DNA of 64,000 bases from Lineus longissimus (Eukaryota; Nemertea; Pilidiophora; Heteronemertea; Lineidae). The stretch spans positions 6,029,001-6,093,000 of the forward strand of contig NC_088308.1 in assembly GCF_910592395.1 (NCBI RefSeq), read 5' to 3'. Position numbers and translations under genes: made by a program. Position 1 is the stretch's first letter; each line of letters opens with the position of its first letter. Shown one piece after another: positions 14,064 to 26,300 of the stretch. The notes under the pieces were generated by a model. The model had not been told where the DNA came from. It worked only from the letters and a program-made list of their open reading frames with translations, and did no database searches.

Positions 14064-16410
14064 ATGACACCAATCCCAGTTGCTGAAAGCTACCCGTCGT
14101 TTGAGTTAGCAGTGAAGGTGCTCACCGTTTACACCTGGCCCCCTCTCTTCGTCATCGGGATCCTCGGGGACATCGCTTCGTTTTTCATCTCCTTCCAGGA
14201 GCAAAACAGACGGATTTCGACGTGTGTTTACGTCGGCGCCCTTGCAGCAGCTGACACCCTGGTTGTCGTTAACGGCATGTGCCTGTTTACCGTAATTTTC
14301 CATTTCTACGACAAGATACAACATAAGGAATTCGCTTTGCAGTATGTTTTAAGTTGGGAGCGCACTGACGTAAATGTACATCGCATGTCGCAGAGCCTTT
14401 CAAAATCCAAAATATACTATGACCGTATTGGCGACATGATCTCGCGGATATTTATGCCTCTGTCTGCTCGGCATCAGTTTGTTGTACTTAGATGTTATCA
14501 TATGAACAGAGCTGTTTTTGTCCCGGTATCATGGTCATAGAACCCGTATCAGTCAGAGGGTTATGGTTCCCTCATACGGACGCCGGTCAATTCCGAATCG
14601 GTTATGCCCGTATTGTACACAGGCAAACGTCTCCGTCCATGGATCTACCTGTGACGTGTGATGGCTCATGGATGTTTCATCACGGAGGTCCATGGATGGA
14701 ACGTTGATGATTATTACTAACCACACTGGCTTCCCATCAGCTACATTATATCCACTGATGGGCCATGGTAGATGCCGATGATGGGGCTTCCATGGTATAG
14801 ATCATTCTCTGTTGTGGATTCATCATCATCGCTCCTCTATTGTGTCATCATGGTCATTGCATGGTCATTTTTGCTCCCCTCCTTCATTATTGTCCTCATT
14901 TGATACTGGGGTTAGTGTGGTAGGCGTTTTATCGGTGCGTTACATCAAAAGATATTTGTGGAGCCACACAACCCTTTCTTACTCAATAGTCACATCACAA
15001 CATGGTGACGACTAAGATTCAGACCGACTGGAGATTAAGAAAGAGAAGGATCAGACGTGTCTTGTTCAAAAAGCGGCACCATCCTTTTCTTTCCTCCTTT
15101 TTTTCAGATGGTTTGCCTATTGGGCCAATACATATGTCATGATCTCCGGCTTTTTCCTCGTCTGGATGTCCATAGACAGGCTGGTAGCGGTCCGGTTCCC
15201 AATGTTGGCGCCGTCAATCTGTTCCACGTTTCGGGCCAAGGTGACTTGCGTGGTCACGGCAGCTCTGACGATGGTGTGCAATCTTCATCTCTTTTTCATC
15301 TACAAGATTTCACCTGGCGGTATGTTCAACAGATGTGCGCGCGCTCGTCTGCGGCGTTTTTTTCTCCATATTTCGCCTGGCGGTATATTGCCGATGCACA
15401 TTTGCGTAGAAGTAGGCTTTCAGAAGAGGTCGTAGGCTGAAGCACTGAGCATGCAAACTCGGGACAGTAGTCCATTTCGAAAGTAAACGTGACCGAAAGA
15501 GTCCTTCACTGTTGGCGTTCGATTGCCCCGCTACTGAGACGACAATGGAAATAACATTGCGTCTTAATAGCGGGGTGACACTTGGCGGGAAAGGATTTTC
15601 GCGCCAAGAGTTGTGCGTGCTAAAAATAACGAATAACCCGTTTTTCTACTATCTGAGAACTAAAACAAAATTTTAAAAACGTATAACACTTTCAGAAAAA
15701 TAGTTTACTGATGAAACAGAAAACAGAAGAAAGATATGAAGTGAAAAGCCGCCTACTCTATTTCCGAGATTTGAAAGAGAGCGGTAGGGGAACAAACATC
15801 CACCTGCAGTGTTAAATTCCGAAAAATATGATATGATACATCTATACCAGGCAAAAGATTGCGGGTGCGGCTCTCCTTTTAAAATGTGTTTTTCCTTTTT
15901 TCTTTAGACGACACCCAACTGATCCCATCAGTTCAGGGCTTACCTTCTCTAGAGGTTGTTTCAACGATCTACTTTCTTATGTTCGGAACTATTCTCCCTT
16001 TCACCATAATCGTCGGCTGTAACGTCATCATTATCGTCACGCTACGCGAAGCCAGCGTGCGCAGAAAAACAATGACCACTGGAGGCGGCGCAGGAAAGAC
16101 GGACCAAGCAGATACAACTCATCTAACTAAGATGTTGATCCTTGTTTTCATTGTTTTCGTCATCTGCTCCATTCCTAATCGACTGCATTATGCTTTGGTA
16201 AATGGGGTCCCATCACTCGTGGAGGTTTATACATCTGGCGCTGTCTATTGGGGCCTCCGCGCAAAGCTCGAGTATTGGTCAATCCAGATTACGTGGTATC
16301 TAAATCATTGCGTGAATTTCTTTCTTTACTGCATTGGTGGTGGAAAACGGTACAGAAAGGACGTGAGGCTGCTGTTTCGCCAGATTCTATGTAAAAAGAC
16401 CGAAACCTGA
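14064..16410 (+). CDS. Class A (rhodopsin-like) orphan GPCR, copy A
   Basis: Exons 14064-14341, 15108-15319 and 15908-16410 give 330 residues with seven hydrophobic helices. The ligand is not predictable; peptide-type receptors are the nearest group by general look. Canonical switches are altered. The DRY motif is DRL (in SIDRLVAVRFP), CWxP is CSIP, and NPxxY is NFFLY (in NHCVNFFLYC). As modelled, TM3 position 3.25 is Leu and extracellular loop 2 has no Cys, so the usual disulphide is absent. The cytoplasmic tail begins GGGKRYRKDVRLL. TM1 contains PPLFVIGILGDIASFF, with GD at the position of the usual GN. The next ATG upstream is out of frame here, which supports the start at 14064. It is almost identical to the tandem copy B. 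Confidence 0.8.
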
Positions 16411-17034
16411 ATTTATCACGATCTACCATCCCTGGTAGACTAGGTATAATACACTCGTGCAAGATAACATGCAAAATTTAAGGACACTGGCTTATCCCCA
16501 TAGGTCAATCTTACCGCAATGACAGTCTCTTCCCTAGATGACGAAATCGGGCTTTATCAGGAGCCTACGGATGGCAACCGATTTCAGAGATACACTCTCT
16601 GAAATGTACCGTCCGCATGGTCCTACTGGATCATGCGAATGATCGTTCTATATACCCGGGTATCCCTTTAAAAATAAACTTGCGAGCGTTTGAATATCAT
16701 GAACTGAATTTTTGCTAAGTTTTTGAAAACTTGATGCCAATTATCATGATGTGACAATGTCAAACTGGTTAGGTTACACTCGGGACGCAGTGGATTGGCC
16801 TTGTCACATCCCACGATCGGAAGTACACTGTGTGTCTATTGGCTTGCCTCGGTCGGTAGTTTAGTTGGTCGACGCAGATGCAATTGAAGGCATTTCCATC
16901 AAGTGAAAAATTTAAGAAACTGCATTATCCGGCCATGCAACTCAGTGGTGGGGTATTAGTGTCGTTTTCAATTAATCACCCGGCCTTTGAATTGCATGGT
17001 GTCGACTTTAAAAAAGAGCTATTCAGCTTTTCAG

Positions 17035-17202
17035 AGCTATGCGGATGAGTTAGACACCCCCTTCTTCGAGACGAGTGCTAAGGATTCGATGAACGTGGAG
17101 AGGGCATTTGTGACTCTGGCAGCAACTATTGACAAAAGAAGAAAAGAATCGAAACAACATTCAGATGACATTGTGACACGTGATACGATCAATTACTCAT
17201 AA
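17035..17202 (+). pseudogene. Truncated copy of the last Rab exon
   Basis: Matches Rab exon 6 ([25 protein letters not shown]) with its acceptor TTTTCAG kept. It stops early at 17200-17202 and so loses the CC prenylation tail. No other Rab exons accompany it. It could be spliced from the upstream Rab donor only by skipping the original exon 6; the product would lack membrane anchoring. Confidence 0.8.
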
Positions 17203-17260
17203 AAACAGTTTAAAACGGGATGCTGCTGAAGTTAGCAGATCGGATAGTAACATATATATA

Positions 17261-17623
17261 GCATTCCGCGACGTTACTATTTATAGCTCACAAGGTCATT
17301 TGAATAAGATATTGATGACGTTTTAGTCACGTGACAGTCGGACATCGACACTTATTTCTGCGCATTTGAGCTTATTTCAAAGTCAATTATCTTTGACCCT
17401 GCGTTGTTTTTAGCATGAATGATACAATAGAGTCAGAGAGAGAAATATTCAGAACAATTATGTAGTATTTCCAACACTCGGACATGTGCCAGATTGAACT
17501 AACTGCGCTAGTTAGAAAGCCTGAATCCATTACGAAACCGCATTGTTTGTCCGACATTGCCTGTAATTCAGCGATGGGGAAATAGAGGGCAGCAGCTGCA
17601 GTGACGTCATATTCGCGGAATGC
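17261..17623. mobile_element. 363-bp MITE with terminal inverted repeats, TA target duplication and preserved empty site
   Basis: Ends GCATTCCGCGA and TCGCGGAATGC are 11-bp inverted repeats. The flanks are TA on both sides. The paralogous position in copy 1 (about 13030) reads CATATAAATTGTATTTT with no insert. There is no coding capacity. TA duplication and size fit Tc1/mariner-like or similar non-autonomous elements. Confidence 0.85.
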
Positions 17624-17639
17624 TATTGTATTTTCTCAT

Positions 17640-18008
17640 CCTCAGCGGCATACGCCGAGTAAATCGACAATTCGTGTCAAACATATCAAAAGAGGGACTC
17701 AAGATCATCGTCTTCTTCCTTCTTTACTTTTAATATCATCCGTATACGTCATCCTGATGACCCCAGCCTCAGCCTCCCTCGCATACTACTTTTATTTCAT
17801 TCAAAAGACGAAAAGATCGACCCTACATACATGGAAGTCCTATTCTACGTGGTGACATTTCTCGACAAATTCAGTTTAGTAATTATTGCTTCAATTTTGT
17901 CATCTATGGGTGCACATTGCCATTTTATAGGAAGGAGGCGCGTCGAATGTTGATGTGTTCTCCCAGGTACAAGGAGGACCAGACGGGGCAGAAAAGCATT
18001 ACGAAATG
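17640..18008 (+). pseudogene. Second copy of the GPCR TM6-TM7 fragment
   Basis: Nearly identical to 13085-13425, with the same TM6-like reading (LLISSVYVILMTPASASLAY) but additional small deletions in the TM7-like part. The frame is broken in a different way, consistent with drift after duplication. Confidence 0.6.
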
Positions 18009-18298
18009 AGATTGTCTATCATTGATGAAGGTCACATCTTAAAGCTAGATTATGTTTGCTGTCTTGGTACCGACGGAGGTTGGGAGTTAAAGAATGATGA
18101 AACCCATCATAGTACATGTACGTGTTAAAAGCGAATGGTGGTGTCGCCTCTTCTACAGTAAGTCCTAAAGGTACCGTAAACCTATACCCTCACTATAGGA
18201 CGCAGTTTACCGGCCCTCGACCCCACCCCATCACCCTATAACTATGAAAAGGTATGAATAGGATCACTAGGATGACGAAATGGACTGCTCCGGTATAA

Positions 18299-18529
18299 TC
18301 TACCCATGATGCAAGATTTGATAGAACCTGTGTTGCATGTGCACTTGCGAAGCAAGTGTGTGCCACGTTTGAGCCAATAGCAAAAAAACTCAATGAACGC
18401 ATGAAACCCGAAGCCAGAAGAGAATTTCTCTCGGCATCTTATTTCATTTCAATATTATGGGATATTATGGATATTGAAAAACTAATACGTGAGCAGCGTT
18501 CTATTGTATCGAAATCGAATCTTTTTTAG
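18299..18529 (+). pseudogene. Coding-like trace of unknown origin
   Basis: An open reading of 76 codons ends at TAG 18527 and contains FDRTCVACALAKQVC, PIAKKLNERMKPEARREF and ILWDIMDIEKLIREQRSI. The composition looks protein-like. In copy 1 (about 13715-13930) the same frame is broken by a one-base shift after NERMKP. No ATG leads it and no family was recognised. It may be a remnant exon, or chance. Confidence 0.3.
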
Positions 18530-18644
18530 TCAAGACCAGCTCATGTTACTTGTAGTACTGAGGCTGATCAAGCAGAAATCAGTCGGTTACAGAGATGCAG
18601 CCCTTCAAATATTTGGCGTTACACATGATAGTAAAGGCTTTAAG

Positions 18645-21015
18645 ATGACACCAATCCCAGTTGCTGAAAGCTACCCGTCGTTTGAGTTAGCAGTGAAGGT
18701 GCTCACCGTTTACGCCTGGCCCCCTCTCTTCGTCATCGGGATCCTCGGGGACATTGCTTCGTTTTTCATCTCCTTCCAGGAACAAAACAGACGGATTTCG
18801 ACGTGTGTTTACGTCGGCGCCCTAGCAGCAGCTGACACCCTGGTTGTCGTTAACGGCATGTGCCTGTTTATCGTCATTTTCCATTTCTACGACGAGATAC
18901 AACATAAGGAATTCGCTTTGCAGTATGTTTTAAGTTGGGAGCGCACTGACGTAAATGTATATCGCATATTGCAGAGCCCTTGAAAATCCAAAACATGTAG
19001 CACGATCGTATTGGCGACATGATCTAGCAGATATTTATGCCTCTGTCTGCTCGGCATCAGTTTGTTGTACTTAGATGTTATCATATGAACAGACCTGTTT
19101 TTGTTCCGGTATCATGGCCATAGAACCCGTATCAGTCAGAGGGTTATGGTTCCCTCATACGGACGCCGGTCGATTCCGAATCGGTTATGCCCGTATTGTA
19201 CACAGGCAAAAGTCTCCGTCCATGGATCTATCTGTGACGTGTGATGGCTCATGGACGTTTCATCACGGAGGTCCATGGATGGAACGTTGATGATTATCAC
19301 TAACTACACTGGCTTCCCATCAGCTACATTATATCCACTGATGGGCCATGGTAGATGCCGATGATGGGGCTTCCATGGTATAGATCATTCTTTGTTGTGG
19401 ATTCATCATCATCGCTCCACTATAATTGTGTCATCATGGTCATTGCATGGTCATTTTTGCTCCCCTCCTTCATTATTGTCCTCATTTGATACTGGGGTTA
19501 GTGTGGTAGGCGTTTTATCGGTGCGTTACATCAAAAGATATTTTGGGAGCCACACAACCCTTTCTTACTCAATAGTCACATCACAACATGGTGACGACTA
19601 AGATTCAGACCGACTGGAGATTAAGAAAGAGAAGGTTCAGACGTGACTCGTTCAAAAAGCGGCATCATCCTTTTCTTTCCTCCTTTTTTCAGATGGGTTG
19701 CCTATTGGGCCAATACATATGCCATGATCTCCGGCTTTTTCCTCGTCTGGATGTCCATAGACAGGCTGGTAGCGGTCCGGTTCCCAATGTTGGCGCCGTC
19801 AATCTGTTCCACGTTTCGGGCCAAGGTGACTTGCGTGGTCACGGCAGCTCTGACGATGGCATGCAATCTTCATCTCTTTTTCATCTACCGGATTTCACCT
19901 GGCGGTATGTTCAACAGAGTGTGCGCGCGCTCGTCCGCGGCGTTTTTTTCTCCATATTTCGCCTGGCGGTATATTCCCGATGCACATTTGCGTGGAAGAA
20001 GGCTTTCAGAAGAGGTTGTAGGCTGAAGCAACGTTTTTATTGCTTAGCATGCAAACTCGGGACAGTAGTCCATTTCGAAAGTAAACGTGACCGAAAGTGT
20101 CCTTCACTGTTGGCGTTCGATTGCCCCGCCACTGAGACGACAATGGAAATGACATTGCGTCTTAATACTAATAGCGGGGTGACACTTGGCGGGAAAGGAT
20201 TTTCGCGCCAAGAGTTGTGCGTGCTAAAAATAACGAATAACGCGTTTTTCTACTATCTGAGAACTAAAACAAAATTTTAAAAACGTATAACACTTTCAGA
20301 AAAATAGTTTACTGATGAAACAGAAAACAGAAGAAAGATATGAAGTGAAAAGCCGCCTACTCTATTTCCGAGATTTGAAAGAGAGCGGTAGGGGAACAAA
20401 CATCCACCTGCAGTGTTAAATTCCGAAAAATATGATATGATACATTTATACCAGGCAAAAGATTGCGGGTGCGGCTCTCCTTTTAAAATGTATTTTTCCT
20501 TTTTTTCTTTAGACGACACCCAACTGATCCCATCAGTTCAGGGCTTACCTTCTCTAGAGGTTGTTTCAACGATCTACTTTCTTATGTTCGGAACTATTCT
20601 CCCTTTCACCATAATCGTCGGCTGTAACGTCATCATTATCGTCACGCTACGCGAAGCCAGCGTGCGCAGAAAAACAATGACCATTGGAGGTGGCGCAGGA
20701 AAGACGGACCAAGCAGATACAACTCATCTAACTAAGATGTTGATCCTTGTTTTCATTGTTTTCGTCATCTGCTCCATTCCTAATCGACTGCATTATGCTT
20801 TGGTAAACGGGGTCCCATCACTCGTGGAGGTTTATACATCTGGCGCTGTCTATTGGCGCCTCCGCGCAAAGCTCGAGTATTGGTCAATCCAGATTACGTG
20901 GTATCTAAATCATTGCGTGAATTTCTTTCTTTACTGCATTGGAGGTGGAAAACGGTACAGAAAGGACGTGAGGCTGCTGTTTCGCCAGATTCTTTGTATA
21001 AGGACCGAAACCTGA
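18645..21015 (+). CDS. Class A (rhodopsin-like) orphan GPCR, copy B
   Basis: Exons 18645-18922, 19693-19904 and 20513-21015 have exactly the same lengths (278, 212, 503 nt) as copy A and give 330 residues. The few differences from copy A include a Phe-Thr/Phe-Ile change in TM2, WFAYW to WVAYW, VMISG to AMISG, YKISPG to YRISPG and a tail LCIRTET instead of LCKKTET. Keeping both frames open through three exons suggests that both genes work or that the duplication is very recent. An upstream in-frame ATG (18489) would add 52 residues, but that frame is broken in copy A, so the start at 18645 is preferred. DRL, CSIP and NFFLY variants are the same as in copy A. Confidence 0.8.
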
Positions 21016-21307
21016 ATTTAACACGATCTACCATCCCTGGTAACCCAGGTATAATACACTCGTGCAAGATAACGTGCAAAATTTAAGGACACTGGCTTAC
21101 CCCCCATATAGGTCAATCTTACCGCAATGACAGTCTCTTCCCTTGATGACGAAATCGGGCTTTATCAGGAGCCTACGGATGGCAACCGATTTCAGAGATA
21201 CACTCTCAGAAATGTACCGTCCGCATGGTTGCTGAAATAACCTCCTGGTGCATGCGAATGATTGTTCAATATATCCGGGTATCCCTTTAAAAATAAACTT
21301 GCGAGCG

Positions 21308-21363
21308 TATGACAACACTAATACCCCACCACTGAGTTGCATGGCCGGATAATGCATGGCCGG
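21308..21363. repeat. Inverted duplicate insertion in copy 2
   Basis: Contains AATACCCCACCACTGAGTTG and CATGGCCGGATAATGCA. This is the reverse complement of about 21593-21640 (CTGCATTATCCGGCCATGCA, then ACTCAGTGGTGGGGTATT), about 240-290 bp downstream. Copy 1 lacks it at the matching place (about 16690). Confidence 0.8.
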
Positions 21364-21689
21364 AATATCATGAACTGAATTTTTGCTAAGTTTTTGAAAA
21401 CTTGATGCCAATTATCATGATGTGACAATGTCAAACTGGTTAGGTTGCACTCGGGACGCAGTGGATTGGCCTTGTCACATCCCACGATCGGAAGTACACT
21501 GTGTGTCTTTTGGCTTGCCTCGGTCGGTAGTTTAGTTGGTCGACGCAGATGCAATTGAAGGCATTTCCATCAAGTGCAAAATTTAAGAAACTGCATTATC
21601 CGGCCATGCAACTCAGTGGTGGGGTATTAGTGTTGTTTTCAATTAATCACCCGGCCTTTGAATTGCATGGTGTCGACTTTAAAAAAAAG

Positions 21690-23314
21690 TGTCGGGGAAA
21701 TATCATGAGCGATAGGTATATCGGAATCGGAATGATGTATTTAAATAGTACGCTATACCAGTACTGTCATACTTAGTTAATAGGCATTATCATCATTTTG
21801 ATATCTTAGCCAAGACATCGGCTTTGCATAATTTTAACAGAATCTTTAGCAAGGTTCCTCCGGCGGCAGAACAAGACCAAACACCACCACCTTCTCCATA
21901 CACGTTGCTTTCACTTACTCATCTTGTGTCGCGCAAATCCGTTTAACGCCTGCACGCATCTTCTTCGGTTTGGAAGCGAATTTCGTTTGCAGGCGCGGAT
22001 CCAGAATTTTTAGTTGATATGAGGGGGCGGTTCCCAGTTGCAACCGCAGACGGTCGTTCAACATTCTGGCGGGCGCCCGTGCCTATACCTGCGACAAGAA
22101 TCAGTGATCGCATGCAGCGACCGGCCATCAATATCAAACCCAGCCGTGACAGGTTTCACCCACAGACGACAGATCTTTTTGTCGCACACACCAGCGATTA
22201 TAATCGCAGGCCTACGCAGTCTTTACCATTCTTGAATGAAGCCACAACAATGAAAACTTGTACATGTATTAAGATATTGTGTGTATCAAAACAGTGATCT
22301 AGAATTAACATTTGAGACTTACAGGCTTTGGCAAAAGGGCCTAATACCAGTAGGCCTTGCATACAGATTGTTTGTTTACTTTCGTCAAAACAGTAGGAAA
22401 TAAAGTGCATGGTATACAAGTAGTGACAGACGTGTTTCAAGTCAAGGGAGAGAAAAAAGAAAAAAGATTTCATTGGCAACTTTGAGAATATTTGTTGGAT
22501 ACTTCTAGACGCGTGTTGAATGATTTGCTGAGGCTTTATGAGATAGGCATCATGAGTAGCACTTGGTCCAACAGGGTGGACCCTGAGGGGATCCCAGGCA
22601 GTACAACCCAGATGAAAGAAGGTTAGTAGAACTATTATGATCATTCACTCTTCTTCGTTTTCAGTTCATCCTTCGTCATACAAAACCCTGAGAAAAAGCA
22701 ATAATCCACTGCGAAGAGGGGCTGTTCCGATTCGGATATTTTGAAAACCACTGGTTATGTATGCCAGGGTGTAACATAGGCCTTACCAACATGACATGTT
22801 TCTCTCTTCCAAGGTTGGCCATCGCGGCCCGCCCTATATAGTATGCCCTGGCAGCTTTCTGAATGCGCTTTATACAAGGACTGGCATCACAAGACTACAA
22901 GAGATGAACGGCGCTTAAAAAGCATCGAACTGATTGACATCGAACTGGTGTTCGAAACCACAACATCCCTGACCATCCCCGTCGGCCTTGGACCAAACTG
23001 TATAAACCTAATGAATCAAGTGTCACATCACCCTAAGGGGTAATACAGGCAGAAGTATATTGGTTCAAACTTGGTGGTCATAATGTGACTATGCGCAGCA
23101 GTCATGTTTAAGGAGACTGGGTCGTGTTTGATTCGGCAACAAATAATATTCATCGTACAATCGTGATAGTTCTGGCGCATGTACTATGAAAGTAGAGACC
23201 TCGATCGGCGACTTCGCGTAATTTGATACGATCTACCAGGCTCTTGCCTAAAGCACCCCTTTAAACTTCAGTGAATTGATGTAGATTTTCATTCAAACCT
23301 GTTTGTTGTTTCAG
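21690..23314. other. Intergenic or 5' region of the TMEM272-like gene
   Basis: No gene recognised with confidence. Around 21990-22040 is a stretch (GCGGATCCAGAATTTT..GAGGGGGCGG) of the kind found in worn dispersed repeats. The open frame 22843-23043 could be an upstream exon of the TMEM272-like gene but lacks a convincing donor. Confidence 0.35.
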
Positions 23315-26300
23315 CTCCGAGGGGCTTAGTCCTCGCAAAGATCAAAGAAGCGAGAAGAGAAGCGAAAGGCAGTAAAGTCAAGTTCTGCAAGAAGTTTGTT
23401 GGAATATTTTGTGGAACAAGTGCGTTATTCTATCAAATATTCATAAATCTTTGGTCTTTGATCCCATCATGTATCTTCAAGTCATTTGTCACCACAGAGC
23501 CAGACGAACGAGTTTTTCAGAAAATGACGTCGTAGAGAGTACATATAGATGTACAACCACATGAAATTTGGTTGCAATCCGACTTTGTTTAATTTTCAAG
23601 ATGGCTGCCTGGCGGCCATATTTGAAGTCAGTCCGAGCGGGACAAATCTTTGGGGTAGAATAGAGGGTCCCTGTATTTCCTCACAAGTTAAGAACCTTCT
23701 AGCTCAAATAGGAACGACACGTGCCATCTATCGGTGATTCAGTGAACTTTGACCTATGTGACCTTGAAAAGTAGGTCAAATCAAAAACCCGGGTGATTTG
23801 TCATTTGACCTACTTAGATACACCCACCATAAAAATTTCGTCACTCTACGAACAATCATTAGCTTCAAAAAGGCCAAAAACCAATTTCCAAGATGGCCGC
23901 CTGGGGGCCAGAAAGTAGGTCATATCGCAAAAAAGAAAAATGCGTCTGGGCATATTGCCCAAAGCTACCATCACACCAAGTTTTAGCCATTTAGCCCTAG
24001 CGGTGACGAAACTTTCTCCGCGCTGACGGACGACGACGGACGACGGACCCCACGGTATCGTATAAGCTCCCCAGAGGTGAGCTAAAAACTATTTGCTAGT
24101 TATCATTTCTTTATCCTCTTTTTCAGCCCTCAGTTCAATATGCATCGCTCTGTTCATTGGCATTCCTATTGCACAAGTTGTTATAGGTAAGTAGAGAGCA
24201 CTTCAAATAGGTTGTGACAAAAAACGTGCCTACTATTGCATTCTTTCAACACGAGCTCTTAAAAATTTGCCTCACAGCCACAGTGACCTAGACTCCCGGG
24301 GCAGTCCATTACGTCTCGTTAGGGTAAGAGGCGAGGCTGGTCCACTGCATCCGGAGTGTACAGTAGGCTTACAGGGTTTGACGGTGGCTTCATTTCATTG
24401 TCCCTCGAAGGGAATGGTTGTGATATGAGCAGCTGGTGTGATAGGAATGAGTGTCCTTCGAAAAAGTGTCCTACCTTATTGTTTTGATGTCCTTGATTCT
24501 TTTTTGTGACAGCAATGGACTGCCGCTAATGAATTTTTAAACCTAAGATATCCAGCACATGAGGCCTAGTGTATACTTCATAATAAGCGTAAAAATGTCT
24601 TCTCTAAAAAAAAGTAATGTCATCACTTGACCACTCTTTCTGCATCCACAGGCGCTATATACCTAAACTCCTGCACCATCCAGAGTTTCATCCCGCTGTA
24701 CCTCCTAGTTGGAGGATGTTTCGCTACAGTCAAGGTGATCTCAACCATGGTACAGAGGTTAAGAAATGCCAAGAAAAACCAAGAAGATAAAGAGAACGCA
24801 AAGTTTAATCCATTCGATGGAGCCATCTCGCTATTCCTGTTCATTTGGTTCATAATAGGTGAGTACTTACCTAACGTCAGTCTATTTCTTCCAAGGTAGG
24901 AACATAGATGGACAACTGTAAAATGGCCTGGTTGTTCCATTGGTAGATTGTCACAAGACAACCAATGCTATACAAGAGTAAACTTGGCTGGTTGTTCCAG
25001 TGGTAGATTGTCACAAGACAACCAAGCTATACAAGAGTAAACTTGGCTGGTTGTTCCAGTGGTAGATTGTCACAAGACAACCAAGCTATACAAGAGTAAA
25101 CTTGGCTGGATGTGCCATTGGTATATTGTTGCAAGACAGCCCAGGTATACAAGAGTAAGCCTGGCTGGTTGTTGGTACAGTTTCACAAGACAACCTTCGT
25201 ATACAGCCGTGTACTTGGCTGGTTGTTCCATTGGTAGATCGTCATAAGACAACCAAGGTATACAAGAGTAAACTTGGCTGGATGTGCCATTGGTATATTG
25301 TCGCAAGACAGCCCAGTTATACAAGAGTAAACCTGGCTGGTTGTTGGTACGGTTTCACAAGACAACCTTCGTATACAGCCGTGTACTTGGCTGGTTGTTC
25401 CATTGGTAGATCGTCATAAGACAACCAAGGTATACAAGAGTAAACTTGGCTGGATGTGCCATTGGTATATTGTCGCAAGACAGCCCAGGTATACAAGAGT
25501 AAACCCGACTGGTTGTTGGTACGTTGTCACAAGACAACCTTCGTGTACAGCCGTATACTTGGCTGGTTGTTCCATTGGTAGATCCTCATAAGACAACCAA
25601 GGTATACACCAGTACACCTAGCTGGTTGCTCCATTGGTACATTGTCACAGGACAGCCTAGGTATGCAACAGTAAATTGACTGGTTGTGCCATTGGTATAT
25701 TGGTTTATGATCGGTTGTCTAGCCAAATATTGTAGGACATTCCAACTTGAGAGGAGCACTGAAGACAGATGGCAGGTTGATGCTTTGATCGTCTCTCAGG
25801 ACAATCAGCATATTGCACTTATTCAATAGAAGCATGTCAATAGATAACCTTCCTTTCCCTGGTGCCCGAAGGTTGGTTGTCCAGAGAGATGAGATGGTCA
25901 ACAGATCAACCGACTACTGCTGTCCGCACTCCACGGACTCACAAGTCCTTTGAATAATTTTTCCTATGAGAGACGGTCAACCTGCCACCTGTCTTTGGTG
26001 CTTAGATGTCCGTTGCTCTTGGGAAAGCTGTTCAGGTAAGCTCAGAATTATCATATGAATCATTTTAATGTCCAGCCAGAATCGTATGAAGCGTTGCTAA
26101 AGCAAAAGTATCTTATCTTTTTCAGGAAATGTTTGGGTCTTCGAAGTATATGAGACCGTGACGTACGAAGACACAACAAGCGTCTTATATTGTGACAAAA
26201 CCTGTTACCAATTCGCTTTCTGGATTATCATCGTACAATGGATAATCGCAGGCCTCAGTGTTCTCTGCATCAGCTTCTCGTGTTGTTTGGCGATGTGTCT

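Larger units (their letters stand above)
17026..21685 (+). repeat. Tandem duplication, copy 2 (Rab exon 6 copy + MITE + GPCR remnant + GPCR B)
   Basis: Second copy of the unit that begins at about 12795. It is longer mainly because of a 363-bp MITE (17261-17623) and a roughly 55-bp inverted insertion (21308-21363). The right border lies near 21685, where similarity to the copy 1 end stops. Confidence 0.85.

Noticed and set aside
22843-23043. Open frame as the first exon of the TMEM272-like gene
   Set aside because: No convincing donor in the required phase and no family resemblance.
24623-25617. Several open frames on both strands of 60-112 codons
   Set aside because: They are shadows of a TMEM272-like exon or of the 57-58-bp minisatellite.
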